A stretch of DNA of 64,000 nt from Edolisoma coerulescens (lineage: Eukaryota; Chordata; Aves; Passeriformes; Campephagidae). Location: assembly GCA_013397115.1 (NCBI GenBank), contig VWZW01002764.1, positions 1,059,020 through 1,123,019 of the forward strand, given 5' to 3'. The translations under genes were made by a program, and so were the position numbers. Below are positions 12,701-25,666 of this stretch, one piece after another (position 1 is the first letter of the stretch; every line of letters starts with the position of its first letter). The notes under the pieces are model-generated. The model saw only the letters and a program-made list of their open reading frames with translations. It was not told where the DNA came from and searched no databases.

Positions 12701-14300
12701 GTCTAAAACATTTAGACGAGTTTAAATGTCTTCTTAAACATTTGGCCGAGTGAGGGCCGTGACTCTTGGCTACAGACATGCAAGTCATGAGCATCAGCTC
12801 TGTTTTCACCGGGGTTGGCCTGAGAGGGTGAAAAAAGAGTTCAGGTTTTTAATAAGCGAAGAACATGAGGCAGCCTGCCCAGTCAGGCTATGAGATGAAA
12901 CATTCAATCTGATCCATCCCTATGGTATCGTGGAGGCTGTATTTTTGGAAACTTCACTTTTTTACATTTCTATTTTCTCATGGCTCTGCCTCTGGACCTC
13001 ATTAATCTCCATAGTACTTGCAAGTGAACAATTGCCCTAATTCCATCTGGCTGGAGTACAAAAAAAAAGACATTTAAAAAAAAAAGAAGGAAAAGAAGGT
13101 TGCTTTTTTTCTTTCTTCTTCTCTTTCCCTCCTTATTCTGGAAATTCCTCTGGATTCTACTTAACAATGGATGTATGAAAAGCTTCCTTCTCAGGAGACA
13201 AAAATTAGGAATTTAAGTGAAAGTGCCAATGGATGTAAATTAGAAATGAAGACAGTGATAGAAAAGGCTAATTTTTTTGTGATAGACAGTAAGTCACTCA
13301 TCCTTAACAGAAGCCAAAGGGCTGCTGCTGGAAGGATACAGCGGCCTAACGTTGGATGAACTCTGCAGTCAAAAGTTGAATGGGTTGCTTTTAACAATGT
13401 TCAGAACGTAATGGAGAAGGAAGTAGTTTTCTGATCTAAACACATTTCTAAAGTCACCAAAACAGGGCCTTGACAGTCAGCTCCTGTGAAATAAATTTTG
13501 CCATCCTACAACTCTGAAAGAAAATGTAAAAGCAACACAAGGCACCCAAAGCACTCAGCACTTGAGTTTTCAGCTGGAATCAGCATCTTTGACTTGCCTC
13601 ATCTCACCAAATTTCTCCAGGGACTGTTAATGTCTAGAGCTGTCCTGTGCCAAGGGCCTTTAAAACCATTTCTTTATCAGGTTTGGGATTAGTTTTTCTT
13701 TCATTCAGAAAAGCTCTCCTCATTCATTTTTCTCATAGACACAGACTGCTACACAATTTCATTCCTGCTCATTTTAGTACCTCAGCACTGGGAACTTCAG
13801 GGCAGCATTTGCATCCTGCTGCAGCTGGGAGCTGGTGTCTTTGCCCTGCTGCTGCAGCTGAAAACCTCTTGTTTGTGGTACAAATCATTATCTGAACTCA
13901 ATTTTATGTTTTAAGACAGTTTTAGTTCTGGAGTGTGAAGCAAAATGTAGAATTTATGAGAAAAGATGTTCACAGTAGCAGCTGAAACCTTGCACATACC
14001 CAGGGCGGAGAAATTCAACTTGCAGGTGCTGTAGCCTACACAGTGTCCAGCTCCACAGGCTTATTAAATGAATCCTGATTTACAGGCAGGTAATTAAGAG
14101 CAGATCTGCTGAGCAGCGTTTCTGCAGCTCCTCTTTGCCAGCTGGATCTCACGTCAGAGCACGGCGCTGGCACTGGGGCTGAGCCTGCCCTGCCAGCTCC
14201 TCCACTCCCACAGCTGCCCTTCTCTTCTCTGCTTGGCTCCAGGGTCCTCCACCTCCCTTCAGCTGAACAACTCTTCTGCCACCAGCTCCGAGCTTGCAGG
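9740..14300. other. Non-coding stretch
   Basis: No gene is seen. The 10.0-11.0 kb part is somewhat richer in GC and gives many overlapping short frames on both strands, as expected for GC-rich random sequence. It also contains a CTCF-like site, listed separately. A purine run followed by a pyrimidine run lies at about 13071-13140. Confidence 0.5.
10553..10566 (+). promoter_or_regulatory. CTCF-like motif
   Basis: ctgccagggggcag matches 12 of 14 positions of the vertebrate CTCF core (CC-A/T-C/G-C/T-AG-A/G-G/T-GGC-A/G-C/G); the second and third bases differ. A motif of this quality occurs by chance, so occupancy is unknown. Confidence 0.25.
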
Positions 14301-14313
14301 AGGGGTTTTGGGT

Positions 14314-14345
14314 TCCTTTTTCTTCCTTTTTTCTCTTTTTTTTTN
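14314..14345. other. Pyrimidine run ending in an unresolved base (N)
   Basis: A T-rich run ends in a T8 homopolymer followed by a single N at 14345. The position fits a homopolymer sequencing or consensus failure. Frames crossing it cannot be trusted. Confidence 0.8.
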
Positions 14346-17300
14346 GTGTTTGTAAATGTAATAAATCCTAAGACATGGCTTTGCTGAAGGGCTGACATAC
14401 AGGATGCTTTCCTAATTCTCTCAAGCCTCCATTAATCCTTATTAATACCATTAGCATGGCTTATGAGCTGGGGAAAGAGCATGGAATGAATGCATTCTGG
14501 TTTGTCAAACAACTACCTGTTTCACATTCCTGTAAATCAAGCAGGAACAGACATCCATGGCCAAAGTGTTTTAAAGTGGGCACCTCTGCCCTGTGGACCA
14601 CATGTTCCTAAGGCAGTTTTAAATAAGCTGAGTCAGTGGCTGCTTTTCTGAAAGCTCCATTGGAGAAACTAACTAAACCCCTCCTTCCCATGGCACTACT
14701 TTAGAGCAATTAAACTTGACCTCAAGTTCAGTAGCCAGTCTCAGCTTAGCTCCTTCTGCAATTCCTAAATGACCAGGAAGGTACCACGTGCTGCTCCCTG
14801 CTCCTGTGATATCCGTGAGCATTGGCTGAAGTCTGATCAGCTTTCTGGGCAGAGTCTGCATGTTTGGGAGACTTTGCAGCCTTTTTTCATGAAGACTGAA
14901 AGGTGGGGAAATTATCTGGGAGAGAGGATGTTATAGTGGTTTTCACGTTCAGGTCCCACTTTAGGTCCCTGCAGGTTGTAAGCTGTTGCAGCCTGCATTT
15001 GCCCGTCAGCAAAGCATTTCAGCACATGCACACTTTTATTCAGCTGATTGACATTGCTGACTATGGGACTTACAGAGGGGTAGCTCCACACTGGTGATAC
15101 AGACAGGAGCTCTATTAAAAGATCTGCTCCATATACGTGAGCTGAAAGGTGTGAGGGGCAGAAACCCTCTTGCTTTAAATGATGATGTACAACTCCAGAG
15201 GCTTAAAATTTCAGGAAAAAAGCAACTATCAGCCCTGGACAGTGTTTAAATCCTTTAGTAACGCACAGCCTGGTCGTGCACAGCCACATCAGACAGTGCT
15301 TGGGTCTGTATGTTCATAGTTTTTAGTGATTTGGGTTGTGCCATGTCCAGGGAGCCAGGAAGTTGCATTGCCAAATGTACGGCATTTACTGAGCATTTTG
15401 TACAGTTCATCTGCTCCTGTTACTTGCTGGAAATAGTAATCACCTTCTTGTATCCCACACACTCAAACTCACATCGATATGAATTTGGAAAATACTGTAT
15501 TAAATGATTTATTCCAGCTTTATCCATTTCCTAATAATGTAATGAATTACTGATGGACACTAGGAAAAAGTAAAAGAAGCAGAAGAGTATTTCAACAGAG
15601 GCAGTTATTCAAAAAAGTGAAGTGGAAGGAAAGTGTTTTCCATGCCATCAGATTTTGTACTTTGAAATATTTTCCTACCCAAAACTAGGACGACAATGTA
15701 AAAACAACTCTCTTCGAGTACTTTTACAAACAGAAGTCTGCCCTAATGCAGGCTCTGGCCAATGAACACGCAAAATCTTCTACTGAAAATGAAAGGCAAT
15801 TCTGAAAATGCAAAGAATCGCTTTGGAACAATATACAGAATATTTTAATTTAAAAATTCAGACAGAATGGAGGTTTTGGCAATTAAAGAAAATCCTTGGG
15901 AAACAACTAAAAATTAAAAATTTAAACTCAAATTCACCCTTTCACTCAGACAAGCTTGATTTTAATGAATCAACCTCTCCTGTGCCAAGTATGATGAGAC
16001 TTCATTCCTGACTCCACTTCCAAGGGCCACTCTGTGAAAAGATAAGAAGGGAGCCAAGAAGCCAAACTGCTCCTCTTCTTGGGGAAGGAAAACAAGAAAA
16101 AAATGTCAAACAATTGTTACACCGATTGTTAAGGCTCTGCTGATACCAACACTCAGCAGAATATGGGGGTAAAGATGAGACCAGGCCTTCCCTGTAGCGA
16201 CTTGTTAAACCCCAAGAAAAGCAGCAAAGACTGTGTTAGAATTCTGGCAATATTTGTGCCCTTGGTGCTTCAGAAACAGAGCAAAGAGAAAAGTACCCCC
16301 CCCAAAAAAAAACCACCTGCACAGAGGATGACTTAACAGAAAAAAAAACCCAAATCCCTCCACAGAGGAGGACTCTAAAAATATGCTCAATTATCTGCAA
16401 CACAATGACAGCAGTTGATTCAATTTGAGCATTATGGTTTTATTATTTCTTTCTCTGTCAATGGGATGTGTACTGTGAACAACAATTTCCGTGGTTTTTT
16501 GACAAAGTAGGAAATTCACAATGGGAAAGAAGAAAGATAATGAAACCCTGAAGATGTCTTCTTCCTCCCTTTTAAAGGACTGGTAATGAGAAGGAAACTG
16601 GTTATAGTCAGAACTGCCAGGCTATCAGATGGAATGAGGTTTGAAGGGGAAAAAAATTAATGGCATGCTAAATATGTTGTTGAAATGCACTGGGAATAGC
16701 TTCACGTTAAGAGGAAAACAGCTTAAAATCATGTAAAACGGAGGTCAGGCGTGAGAAGGAATGTGTCTGAAGAGAATTGTGTGCATGCTAAAAGCAGCCC
16801 ACAGATTCTAAATACACACATTGAGGACTGCACAATAATCTGGTCAAACAAGGTTTTCAGAGGGGCAGTCATCTACATCCACAGTTATTTCAGGGTACAC
16901 GGCATATTTTTGACTTATCACAATCTTGCATTCAGTGACATAAACAAATATGAGGATGTGGGTCACTAAAATTTTTTGCAAAAAAGCAAGAATGTGATAA
17001 GAGTAGTCTTGAATTACTCTGTTAAAAATGTTGAATACTTTCATCAATTTAAATTATAGTGGCCAATTTCCTTTTATCTCTGCTCTCTGAGGGAATAAGC
17101 TTTGCACACTCATGCTCTGGGCATGTGCATAAGCACACCAAACTTTTGAAAGAGTTGGCTAATTTTAACTGTATTTGGCAGAGGAACCACTCTCAAAGTT
17201 ATGAAGGTCCTAAAGGCTTTCAGAGGAAAGAGAAAGGCTGCAGTGTGCCCTGATACCTTAGTGCTGAATTCTCATGGAATCTCAACGTGGCATGAACACA

Positions 17301-20300
17301 TTAAATTAAATCAGTTTCCCAAAGTCCGTGAAATTACTTGCTTGAACACTACAGTAAAACATAACAACAACAACAAAAAATCACATTTAAACCACCAAAG
17401 TTGGAAGCCTCCTTTTTAACCAAGTTGTCATCAAAATTTCAAAGACTAATTTATGGGAATTGATCTCTGGGATGCCAACAGAGGCTGCTTCAAGGGTGGC
17501 ATCGCAGAACAATCATCTTACATGGGAAGCTTGAAAAATCAGCCTCTGAATACCCAGTCCTTTAAAGAATAAAACTACAAATGCATCTCCAATTGGAATC
17601 TTTTAAGTTTCTGAATGGTGCAGGCTGTCACTGCATAGTGAATCAAATAATAAAGGACATTCAGGGGGAAGAGCAACGGAAGGAGTGGTCCAGGGGAAGA
17701 GGAATCTCACTTGCACCACCATGAATGAGTGTTCAGGGATTGAGGCAAAGACCAAATAGCAGAGATAATTTGTAGGTGTAGATTTTAATTAGCTGGAGAA
17801 AGAGCCTCAGCAGTGTAGCTCTAGGAGAAACTCTTGTCACCACAGAAACTGAGAAGTAGTACTAGAACCCAGCACTCCCAGGAAAATGGCATTTTGAAAT
17901 CACAGCCTCTGAGAACTTGACTTCTAGGAACAGGGAAATAAAAAAACAGCTGATGAAAGAACCAGGAATGGCATTTGATTTCTAAGCTACGGGAAAGAAA
18001 TCTGATGTAAAAATTTGTTTTGCATGAATTTGGTCCCAGTGCCATTGGAATCCAAAGACTGTAGGGCCACTAGATGATTCTAGAGAATATTCTGATGGCC
18101 TCCCAACTGAAGGAAGAAAATGAAAAATATTTAAGGTATTTCCACGAGAAGTTCCAGAGTGGCATTATCAAAAAAAAAAATACTTTCCATACTAAAAAAC
18201 GCCTCCATCTTTAGTATTTCTTATTTACTCAGAAGGTTAACAAGGTGGAGAGCTAAGAATTTTTTATTTAAGAGAGGGTCTTTTATGAAAGACGGTCCTG
18301 TGCAGCCTGAAGTTTTCCCAAGTCAAAAATCTACTTTCCTTAATCTAAAGGGTTAATGTGCTGGTCTCTACAGAGTGTTGTAAAATATCTTGGCCAGCTG
18401 GAGTGCTTACTACATAGTCCATAGCCTCAGACAAGCCTGTTCTCTTTAAATTGTATTTACATGGATTTTCCTTCTGGTTTTCTATTTGTTACACTGTGTT
18501 AAATAAATCTGGCTTTATTCAAGATAATTTGGATTTATTGATTATTACTGGGGACAATTACTCTGAGTGATGTCCCAGGGGAAGAAAATGAACCTCTGGT
18601 GAGGGGCACAGCGGTTAAGGAACTGTCACACTCGGTTAAAGGCACAGGAGCTCTCTCATAGAGAAATAAAAGGATATTCTGGCAGTGCTCACTGCACAGA
18701 CCATCTAACTGGTGATTAAAATATACAACATGTACTCAGCAGCTCATAAGGGATTTTTCATTTCTGTATCACTGCATTAGAGGCCATCTGGAGCCACTCC
18801 TGTGTCCGGCCTGCTCTGCGTTCAAATCCACCACTGAGGCACAACTACCATGGCCCCAGGTGCTAAATGCCAAAAATCGAACCAACTTCAGAATTTTCAG
18901 CTAAATACACATCTAGGTGATGTCTTCATGGCATGTAGATGTCTGATATGACGGGAAAATACCAATTCTTAAGCCCTTTTGTGTTTATGTGACATACTGC
19001 CTCTTGTATAGAAAAGACAAATAATGTTAAAGAGAAGAACATCTTAATATTGTTTGAACTCACACTTCTTTAAAAGGCAGTGATAAAATTCCCTTTGACA
19101 CAATGACAGTAACCTTGTCACAAAAGCAAACAACAAAGCCACATAGACAGAGTCCTCCACAGTCTCAGTTCTTGATTTAAAAAGTTCATTCAGTTGCTGT
19201 TTGTTTCTATTTATATTAAAATTCTGGTATAGATGTGGTTTGCAGCAGATATGTCATTGCTGCACTCTGTTTGCATCAGGTCTGCACAGCCAATGTCCCT
19301 GGGAGCAGAGAGGAGCACAGGGAAATCTCAGCCACATCCCTGGGTGGGATAAATGCAACATCCCAGTGATGCTTCCCAGCTCCCTGGGAATGTGATGTGT
19401 TCTTGCCTCCACAGAAGGACTCCCAGGTACAAACTGGATGGTATTGCTACACACTTCTTATGGATTTTATCCTTTTTTTTTTTTTTTTAATTATTGGAAG
19501 AAAAAAACAGGGGAAAGAGAAAGGATTCTGAGAGAGGCAGTGTCTCTTTTCCAGAGCCTGATGGATAGAAAGAGATGCAGATTCAAAAAAAAAGATTCAG
19601 AAAAAGATTCAGAAAATTGAGATGGGATTAACAGGAGGTTTCCATTCATCTTTGATCAGCCCATTATAAAATTCTCACTTGTTTAAGTCCTGCAAGCAAA
19701 TAGCAGAGATCTGAAATGGATTCAGATAAACCCCTGCATGTGCTGACGCATCTCAGCACTGGTGTGGCTGCCCGGAGAGGGGAGAGAGTAAATAGGGGGT
19801 GGGAGTAGTGAGGGACTATTTTAGCATTTTCTCTCTCTAGGGTTGAATATTTGTGCCTGTCCCTGCTCATTTGCCTCTAGCAGAGTTGGTGGACAAGGAG
19901 AGAGATCATGAAGATTTACAGCTGTTTGAAGGGGAAAAAGAATCAGGGCAAAGGCAGAGAAGCCCTCGCTGTTCATACACTCCTGGGGACTATTTTTTTC
20001 TCTCTGTTTTGATTCTTTACTTAAGAGTTCATCAATGTTTAAATACACAGAGAGCCCTTTCTCATAGGACAACGGCGGCTGTGAAGAAAAGGAGGAAAGA
20101 AGCACTTTTATTTTAGATGTTATCTCCAAGCAGTGTATAAGATTTACACTGAGTCACTGGCTGGATTGTTGAAAGTGCTTCATTTAGTCTGTGCTCAAAA
20201 CCATGCAGACTTCAGCACAGCTTTAGCATGTCCTTGTCTCTCAGGGCAAGGACACTCAGGAATTCAGACCTAAAAACACAAATAAAAATTAAGTAAAACC

Positions 20301-21690
20301 TTTGTGATTTGTTCGCTTTCTAATGTGAATTTTGGTAGCCACTGAGATCATACACATGCTACTGACCTTAGGACATCAGGCAAGCTCATTGTTCTCTGAA
20401 GAAACAGCAGAGCTTTATGAAGCACTTACTTATATACTTTTATTTATTTTATTACTTATTCCCAACCAGCCATTTATCTCAGTTAGGCACATTTTATTCA
20501 CCCTGGTAGCATCCACATGCCTCATAGTCTTTAAAGTATCTATCCTGACTCCTCCTTATCATTAATATGTTGCTTTTCTCATGCAAATAAAGTACTTTTC
20601 TGCCCTTGATAAGATGAGGGACTTGAGGCCATGATTTGAATATCCACCTGTAGGTGAGTGGCCCAGGTTCACCTACACTGATGTGGAAATATTGCTTCAT
20701 TTCATTTCCACCTTGCTGCAAATCTCCACTTGGCAATGCAGACTGACAAAGCAGGTGTACTCCAGGATATTACAGCCTCTAATTCCAAATGAAAGCAAAA
20801 TTCCTGGTAACCAGCCATTTGCATGTAACATGACAGAATATGAGGACTTTAGATAACAGGTAAATAAATATCTCTGAATTTCTCCGCTAAGTAAGCAAGT
20901 AAAGAAGCCTCTAACAAAGGTGAAAACAGAACAGACTCTAAGCCTTGTCTTTCACCTTGCACCTGGTTCATTTTATTGTGTTTTCCTACAGCAAAATAAG
21001 TGAAGTGGACAGGTATATCTGTCAATTTTAAGACAGATGTTTTCCTTGTGTATTTTTTCTTCCTTGTTTTATCTTAGGAAAAAAACCCCAAACACATATT
21101 ATCATTCTTTATTCAGCATTCAGGACAAGGTGTTTAACTTGCCTGGAAAAGGAGTAAATTTGGGACGAAAATGGGGGAAACATGAATCAAAAACACAGGG
21201 AGTGGCTGTTTTCTTGGAAAGTTTGTCACAGCTGTGCTGGGTTTCAAACAGAAGCCCAGGAAACAGAGATCCTGCAGAGATTGCAGAAGATGTTGGAAGT
21301 GCTCTGACATGGCAAAACCCAGGACAAGGCAGAGACACACTCATGGAACAGCAAAATCTCTTTAAACAATAAACCAGAACAGTAAATTTTCAGCATTTCT
21401 ACTTCTACCCCCAGGCAAGGGAAACAATCTTCATTATACTGAAGAGTAAATAGAGGCAATCTCAAGGAGACCTTTTACAGAAGCAGAAGAAAAGTGTTGT
21501 GTAAAGCAGGGCTGGGGTTCTGCACTTTTGGGACCAGGGAGAAGGCTCGGTTCAGCAGGAGGGAAAGCAGCAATACCTATATCTGAGCTCTGCTGTTTCA
21601 GGGCTGCAGGGAAAGTGTTATTTCTCCTTCACCAAAAGAGTCTGAAGTCTCACATAGGGCATCTTCACCTATGCCCCTGCAGAGAGCAGG
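14346..21690. other. Non-coding stretch
   Basis: No gene or clear repeat family is recognised across about 7.3 kb. Small items are a T16 run at 19473-19488 and a short A-rich tandem (unit near aaaaagattcag) at about 19587-19613. All open frames are at most 111 codons. Confidence 0.5.
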
Positions 21691-21697
21691 TAAAGTG

Positions 21698-21795
21698 CAA
21701 GACAGATATGGACCTGCTGGAGTGAATCCAGAGGAGGCCACGGAGATGCTCTGAGGCCTGGAGCCTCTCTGCTCTGAGGAAGGGCTGAGGGAAAT
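21698..21795 (+). mobile_element. CR1 LINE fragment, region upstream of the 3' end
   Basis: 'gatatggacctgctggag', 'ccagaggaggccac', 'gagatgctctgaggcctgg' and 'gaggaagggctgaggga' follow one another as in the CR1 region coding for the last part of ORF2 ('gacctgttggagcgggtccagaggagggccac', then 'gaggacaggctgaga'). The similarity stops near 21795, well short of the CR1 3' terminus, so the copy is truncated at both ends or the rest has decayed. Confidence 0.75.
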
Positions 21796-24044
21796 CTGAA
21801 ATCTTTCCACATACCGCTGCATTCCCCACCTTCTCTTGGACTGTGTGCAGAAATGTGAACCATTAACAGATTACCATGAGTCAGAAGAGACCCAGCAGTC
21901 TCAGAATTCTGATAAAGGGCCTAATGAAGAACAAAGAGATGCTGCAAATGCAGAAATGCCATCCCTGAGCTATGAAGTCCCTGCAGTACAGCCTGCCTGG
22001 CTTTCAGCTCCTGAAGTCCATCAGCAGCGACACAGCCCAGGCACTCCAGCCCCTGACACACCAGCGTGGGGCTTCCCTACCCTCCTATTTATTGCATGAG
22101 AGCACGGACACGAAGAGACATTCCCACCAGAGACCAGCCTTCCAAAGTGTCTGCCTGTGCAGATCCAGAAGAGATCTGAGCCTCATCCCTGGTATTTTAT
22201 TTCAAGTGTCTTTTCTGTAGCTCCTTCCTCTGTAGGTTAATGAAGACTTAAGCACTCCGTCTCAGCAGCACTGATGTAAAACGGCTGCTTATTGCCTGTT
22301 CCATCTCACTGACTTTTATTGTGATACTTAAACCAAAATGGTGAACTATTACACTTCATAGCCTGAAAATAAAAGCAGAATGTTAAAAAGCAGAGGCTAT
22401 AACCTCTGATCCAGTCAAAATTGCTCTAAACATCCAAGGCTCATAATCTTGAGACAACTCAGCTCCATGGGGACAGGGAAAGGCATGGATTACCATCCAC
22501 AGCCTAGGAGGGACTTTAATTGTAATGCTACAATTTTCATTCTTGCTATGCTCAAAAATAATGGGAGAAATCCTAAGCCAGGGTGTGAAACAGCTCAGCT
22601 CCATTGACTCCAGTGGAGCTAATCCAGTTTACACCAGTGGGAATTTAGCCCATTTGCTAGAAGGCTTGAATAATCTGCAGCAAACAGGAGATAATGGTTC
22701 TCCTTTTCTTTGGACCACATTAACAAGCCACTGAGGTGATGGCAGCCAATTTTCCCTGTTTCGAAAGGCCCACCTCTTCTGCAAATCATTACAACTACAA
22801 ACACTGCATTTCCAATTCTGCACTTTACAGGAGCCACTTGGGCAGTACAAAATCCATTTTTAGAGCCAGGAGGTCCTGGGGTCAGATCCACAGTGGCTTG
22901 GGCACAGGAATCAAATAGGAGAAGGGAGAGGGTTGGCTCTCAGTCACATTTTCAACTTCCTGATCTTGGGGAAAGCCAGGGGCCAGTTGAAACTGGCTCA
23001 GCTTAGAGGAGGGAAGGGACTGCTTTTTGCTGTAACCTCACTCCTTACACACACACAAGTATGTTCTGGTAATTTTGAAATAGCATTGTTTTTAAGGGCC
23101 TACCTTAGATATATCCAAGTTAGCCAAGGTGGATTTAAGTTCCACATTCCAACACATTTCCCACCCAGCCACTGGAAATCACTATTGAACCAAAACAGCC
23201 TGGGTGGACACCTTTAGTAACACAAATTTACCAAGTGGTTACACATTTCTTAAGGAGAACCCCAATGGGTAAAAGTGACACTACTCAGAATTTCTGGTGT
23301 TACACAGAATGAAAATTCAAAATTATTAAGTTGCAAAGATGAAATAGTTTGAAGGATTTCTGCTTTGGCCCCCCAAAGCACGTAAAATTGGTGCATTCTG
23401 ACAAAAAGAGCCTGTTCATGTGGAACCTATAGACACTTCAGAGCTTGTCTTTCTGCTTTTGGTTTCCTCCCTGGTGAATCTGAGCAGGTTTCTGAAAGCC
23501 CATACCCTTGAGGGAACTGCAAAAGAGAAAAGGCTCATAAAACAATCTGCAAAATTAGACATGACAGCCATTCAGGAGGTCCCTGTTCCCCAAAACCAAG
23601 TCTACTAAAACAGGGAGGCCCTTGGGATTGGAGCAAAGTCCCAAGGACCTCTGCTAGACCATGGCCAGGACCCTGGAGTAACAACAGAGAAGATTGACTC
23701 CCATAGAGAACACCTTTGCAAGCAACCCTGGATTAATGAGACACTGGGAATTTATCCAGCACTAGGTAAAATAACAGAGATAAGATTTTTAAGTGACTCA
23801 CTATTTGGAGAGTCTTTTGGGGTACACAAGTCAAGACACTTCAATCCGTTAAGGAGCATAGGAGGGACCCGACTTCCAAGAAGAAGCAGATTTAAGGATA
23901 ACAGATTTACTTAGCAGGTTCTTTAAAAGCTGCCTCAAGGTAGGAAATAAAAATAAAATGACGCAAAATAGGTACTACCAAGGCAACCTGCTGTCTATGT
24001 TTGCTATTGAAAAATCTTGTTGAAGATCAGTAGAATCCAAAGCA
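21796..24044. other. Non-coding stretch with one old repeat
   Basis: No gene is seen. An ancient repeat at 22590-22650 is listed separately. 'ggggtcagatccac' near 22879 loosely recalls a tRNA B box, but no SINE body can be traced. Confidence 0.45.
22590..22650. repeat. Ancient amniote repeat with inverted-repeat core
   Basis: The core has arms agctcca (22597-22603) and tggagct (22614-22620) around 'ttgactccag'. It is followed by 'ccagtttacaccagtggg' and 'aatttagccc'. From memory of turtle, crocodile and bird genomes, a 'ctccattgacttcaatggag' palindrome followed by 'tttacaccagtg' is a widely scattered old repeat. I cannot give its catalogue name with confidence. Confidence 0.35.
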
Positions 24045-24455
24045 ATTCACTTCTGCACACAGAAGATCTGAGAAAGTTCTTGCTAGAGGAAGCTGAAGGT
24101 GCAAAAGGCTTGCAAGTGTTCAAAGAGGGGTTGGAAAACCTCTTGGACAAAAAATACCCCTTGAGTTTTCTTAGAAATACACCTCAACAATTGAAAAAAA
24201 AAAAGAAAAAGAAAAAAAAAAAGTGATAAAGAAATTAAACACTTTATTGTAGCTAAAGATAACATTTATAGCTCAAGAAGCACCTGAGTCATCAGATCCT
24301 GGGAGAGTTCTGTGGGGAAGTATCTCCATATGTCTGATCTCCCATGCTCCCTTAAACTCCTGTTATTCATCCACTTTAAAGGAGAGGATATTGGGCTAAG
24401 CAAGCCTTGGTCGTTATCAGTGCAGATGTTTTCCTACCCTGATGTTCACATGTCT
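24045..24455 (+). mobile_element. Old CR1/L3-type LINE, 3' end
   Basis: The succession matches the 3' end of ancient CR1 elements of turtles and birds: 'cttctgcacacag', then 'ttgctagaggaagctgaagg', then 'gtgttcaaagaggggttgga'. After an A/G-rich insertion (24194-24222) come 'gctcaagaagcacctgag', 'tgggagagttctgtgggg' and 'gaggatattgggctaagca' with 'ccttggtc'. These correspond to the family's 'ggatactgggctagatggaccttggtctgac' ending. It is diverged and of the same age class as the 2.9-kb relic, but from the opposite end of the element. Confidence 0.7.
24194..24222 (+). repeat. A-rich low-complexity run
   Basis: Consists of A with three isolated G bases. It interrupts the old CR1 3' end and forms the lysine-only tail of a spurious 69-codon frame. 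Confidence 0.9.
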
Positions 24456-24834
24456 GAACACCTTTATGGAGGTAAGAATTTATAGAGCTCCTGATAATGG
24501 TGAAGATGGCACTGGTCTGTACCTGGTTCTTTCTAGACTTTGCAATGATCACGGTTATTTTTCTACTTTAGAAAGAAGCGAGATTTTAAGGAACTCAGTC
24601 CAGCAGCTTGGCCCCTCAAATGCAGGGGGGAAAAAAAAAGGCTTTGGAAATACCTAAAAATAGATGCCATTAAGGAAATAAAGCAGTTTGATATAAGGCA
24701 GTAGCAGCTTTACCTCTATGAAACAGCAAAGCCAGGACAGATCTAACTAATGCATCACAGCTCTGTAGCTCCCATTCCCAGGAAGTGATCACCCCCAAAC
24801 CTTCACAGCATCCCCAGGGGACAGTGGAGCACTA

Positions 24835-24952
24835 TTATGTCCTTTTCCAGAACCAGGGAAGCGAAGCACAAGTAGAATAAGCCATTTACCCAAGGTCCCA
24901 CAGGAAGCCTGCAGTGCACTGCAGCATTAAAACTGAGACTCCTTATTCCTGG
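24835..24952 (-). mobile_element. MIR-like SINE relic
   Basis: On the plus strand 'tattatgtccttttccag' is followed by 'gcgaagcacaagtag', then 'ccatttacccaaggtccc' and 'acaggaagcctgcag', then 'aaaactgagactcc'. This follows the reverse complement of MIR ('tattatccccattttacag', 'ggcacagagaggtt', 'acttgcccaaggtcacacag', then the 'gattcgaacccagg' B-box side). It is the most complete of the three MIR-like relics in this window. Confidence 0.6.
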
Positions 24953-25099
24953 ACAAACACTGGTGCCCTGAGGCCAGCCGGGCTCCTGGCAGCACAGTCC
25001 AGCTCAGCCCTGGCTGAATTGCTTTGCTTCCCCCTCCTCGGAGGCGTCCCCGGCTGCGCCGAGCGTTCTGTGACCTGCTGCCTCTCCAGCCACGGCTCA

Positions 25100-25640
25100 A
25101 AGCCAAGGGAATTCAGTTCCCCTCTTGAAATCCACTCTCTCTCTCATGATAATGAGCACTTTAATCCATCAGGAAAATGTAGAGCTTCTTGGCGCCGCTT
25201 TTTATTCCTGATCTGTGTTTTCTCTCTCTCTCTTTTAGGTTAATTTATCTGATTACATGCAATGCACTGCGGCCGTGTTAAGGTACCAGTCAAGTTTCCA
25301 CTTGGAGGCTTGGAGGAAAGATTACCATTAAAACGTGACTTCCATCCACTCAGCTGAAATTACTATTGATTGCCAAAGAAAAATATTTGTGCTGTGAAGC
25401 TGGGAGCTATGATGTTGAACCGTATTAACATAATGTTAGCATAGCTACGGGTGTTTAGTGGCACGCAATCAGATTTGAAATGAACGTTGATTATAGATTG
25501 AGATTAATGTTCACATATTCATAGGAACACAATGAAAAGAGCAATTTCCTTTCTACTACAGATCAATGGTTTCCCCATTCAATTATACAGCTGTAATAAT
25601 TGCATTATGCGGAAATATTTCTTAATGGCTTATTTCATTC
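25100..25640. other. Candidate conserved block with strong splice-acceptor-like sequence
   Basis: AT-rich, unique-looking sequence with many homeodomain-like cores (TAATCC at 25162-25167, 'gattaccattaaaacg', 'ctgtaataattgcatt'). A run of pyrimidines at about 25217-25236 ends in AG (25237-25238), an excellent 3' splice site by eye. Immediately after it one plus frame stays open for 30 codons to a TAA at 25329-25331, while the other two frames stop within 14 codons. The block could be an enhancer, an alternative or terminal exon, or both. No protein family is recognised in the 30 codons. Confidence 0.3.
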
Positions 25641-25662
25641 TTTCTGTTTGCCTGTGTGTGAG

Positions 25663-25666
<4 letters not shown>

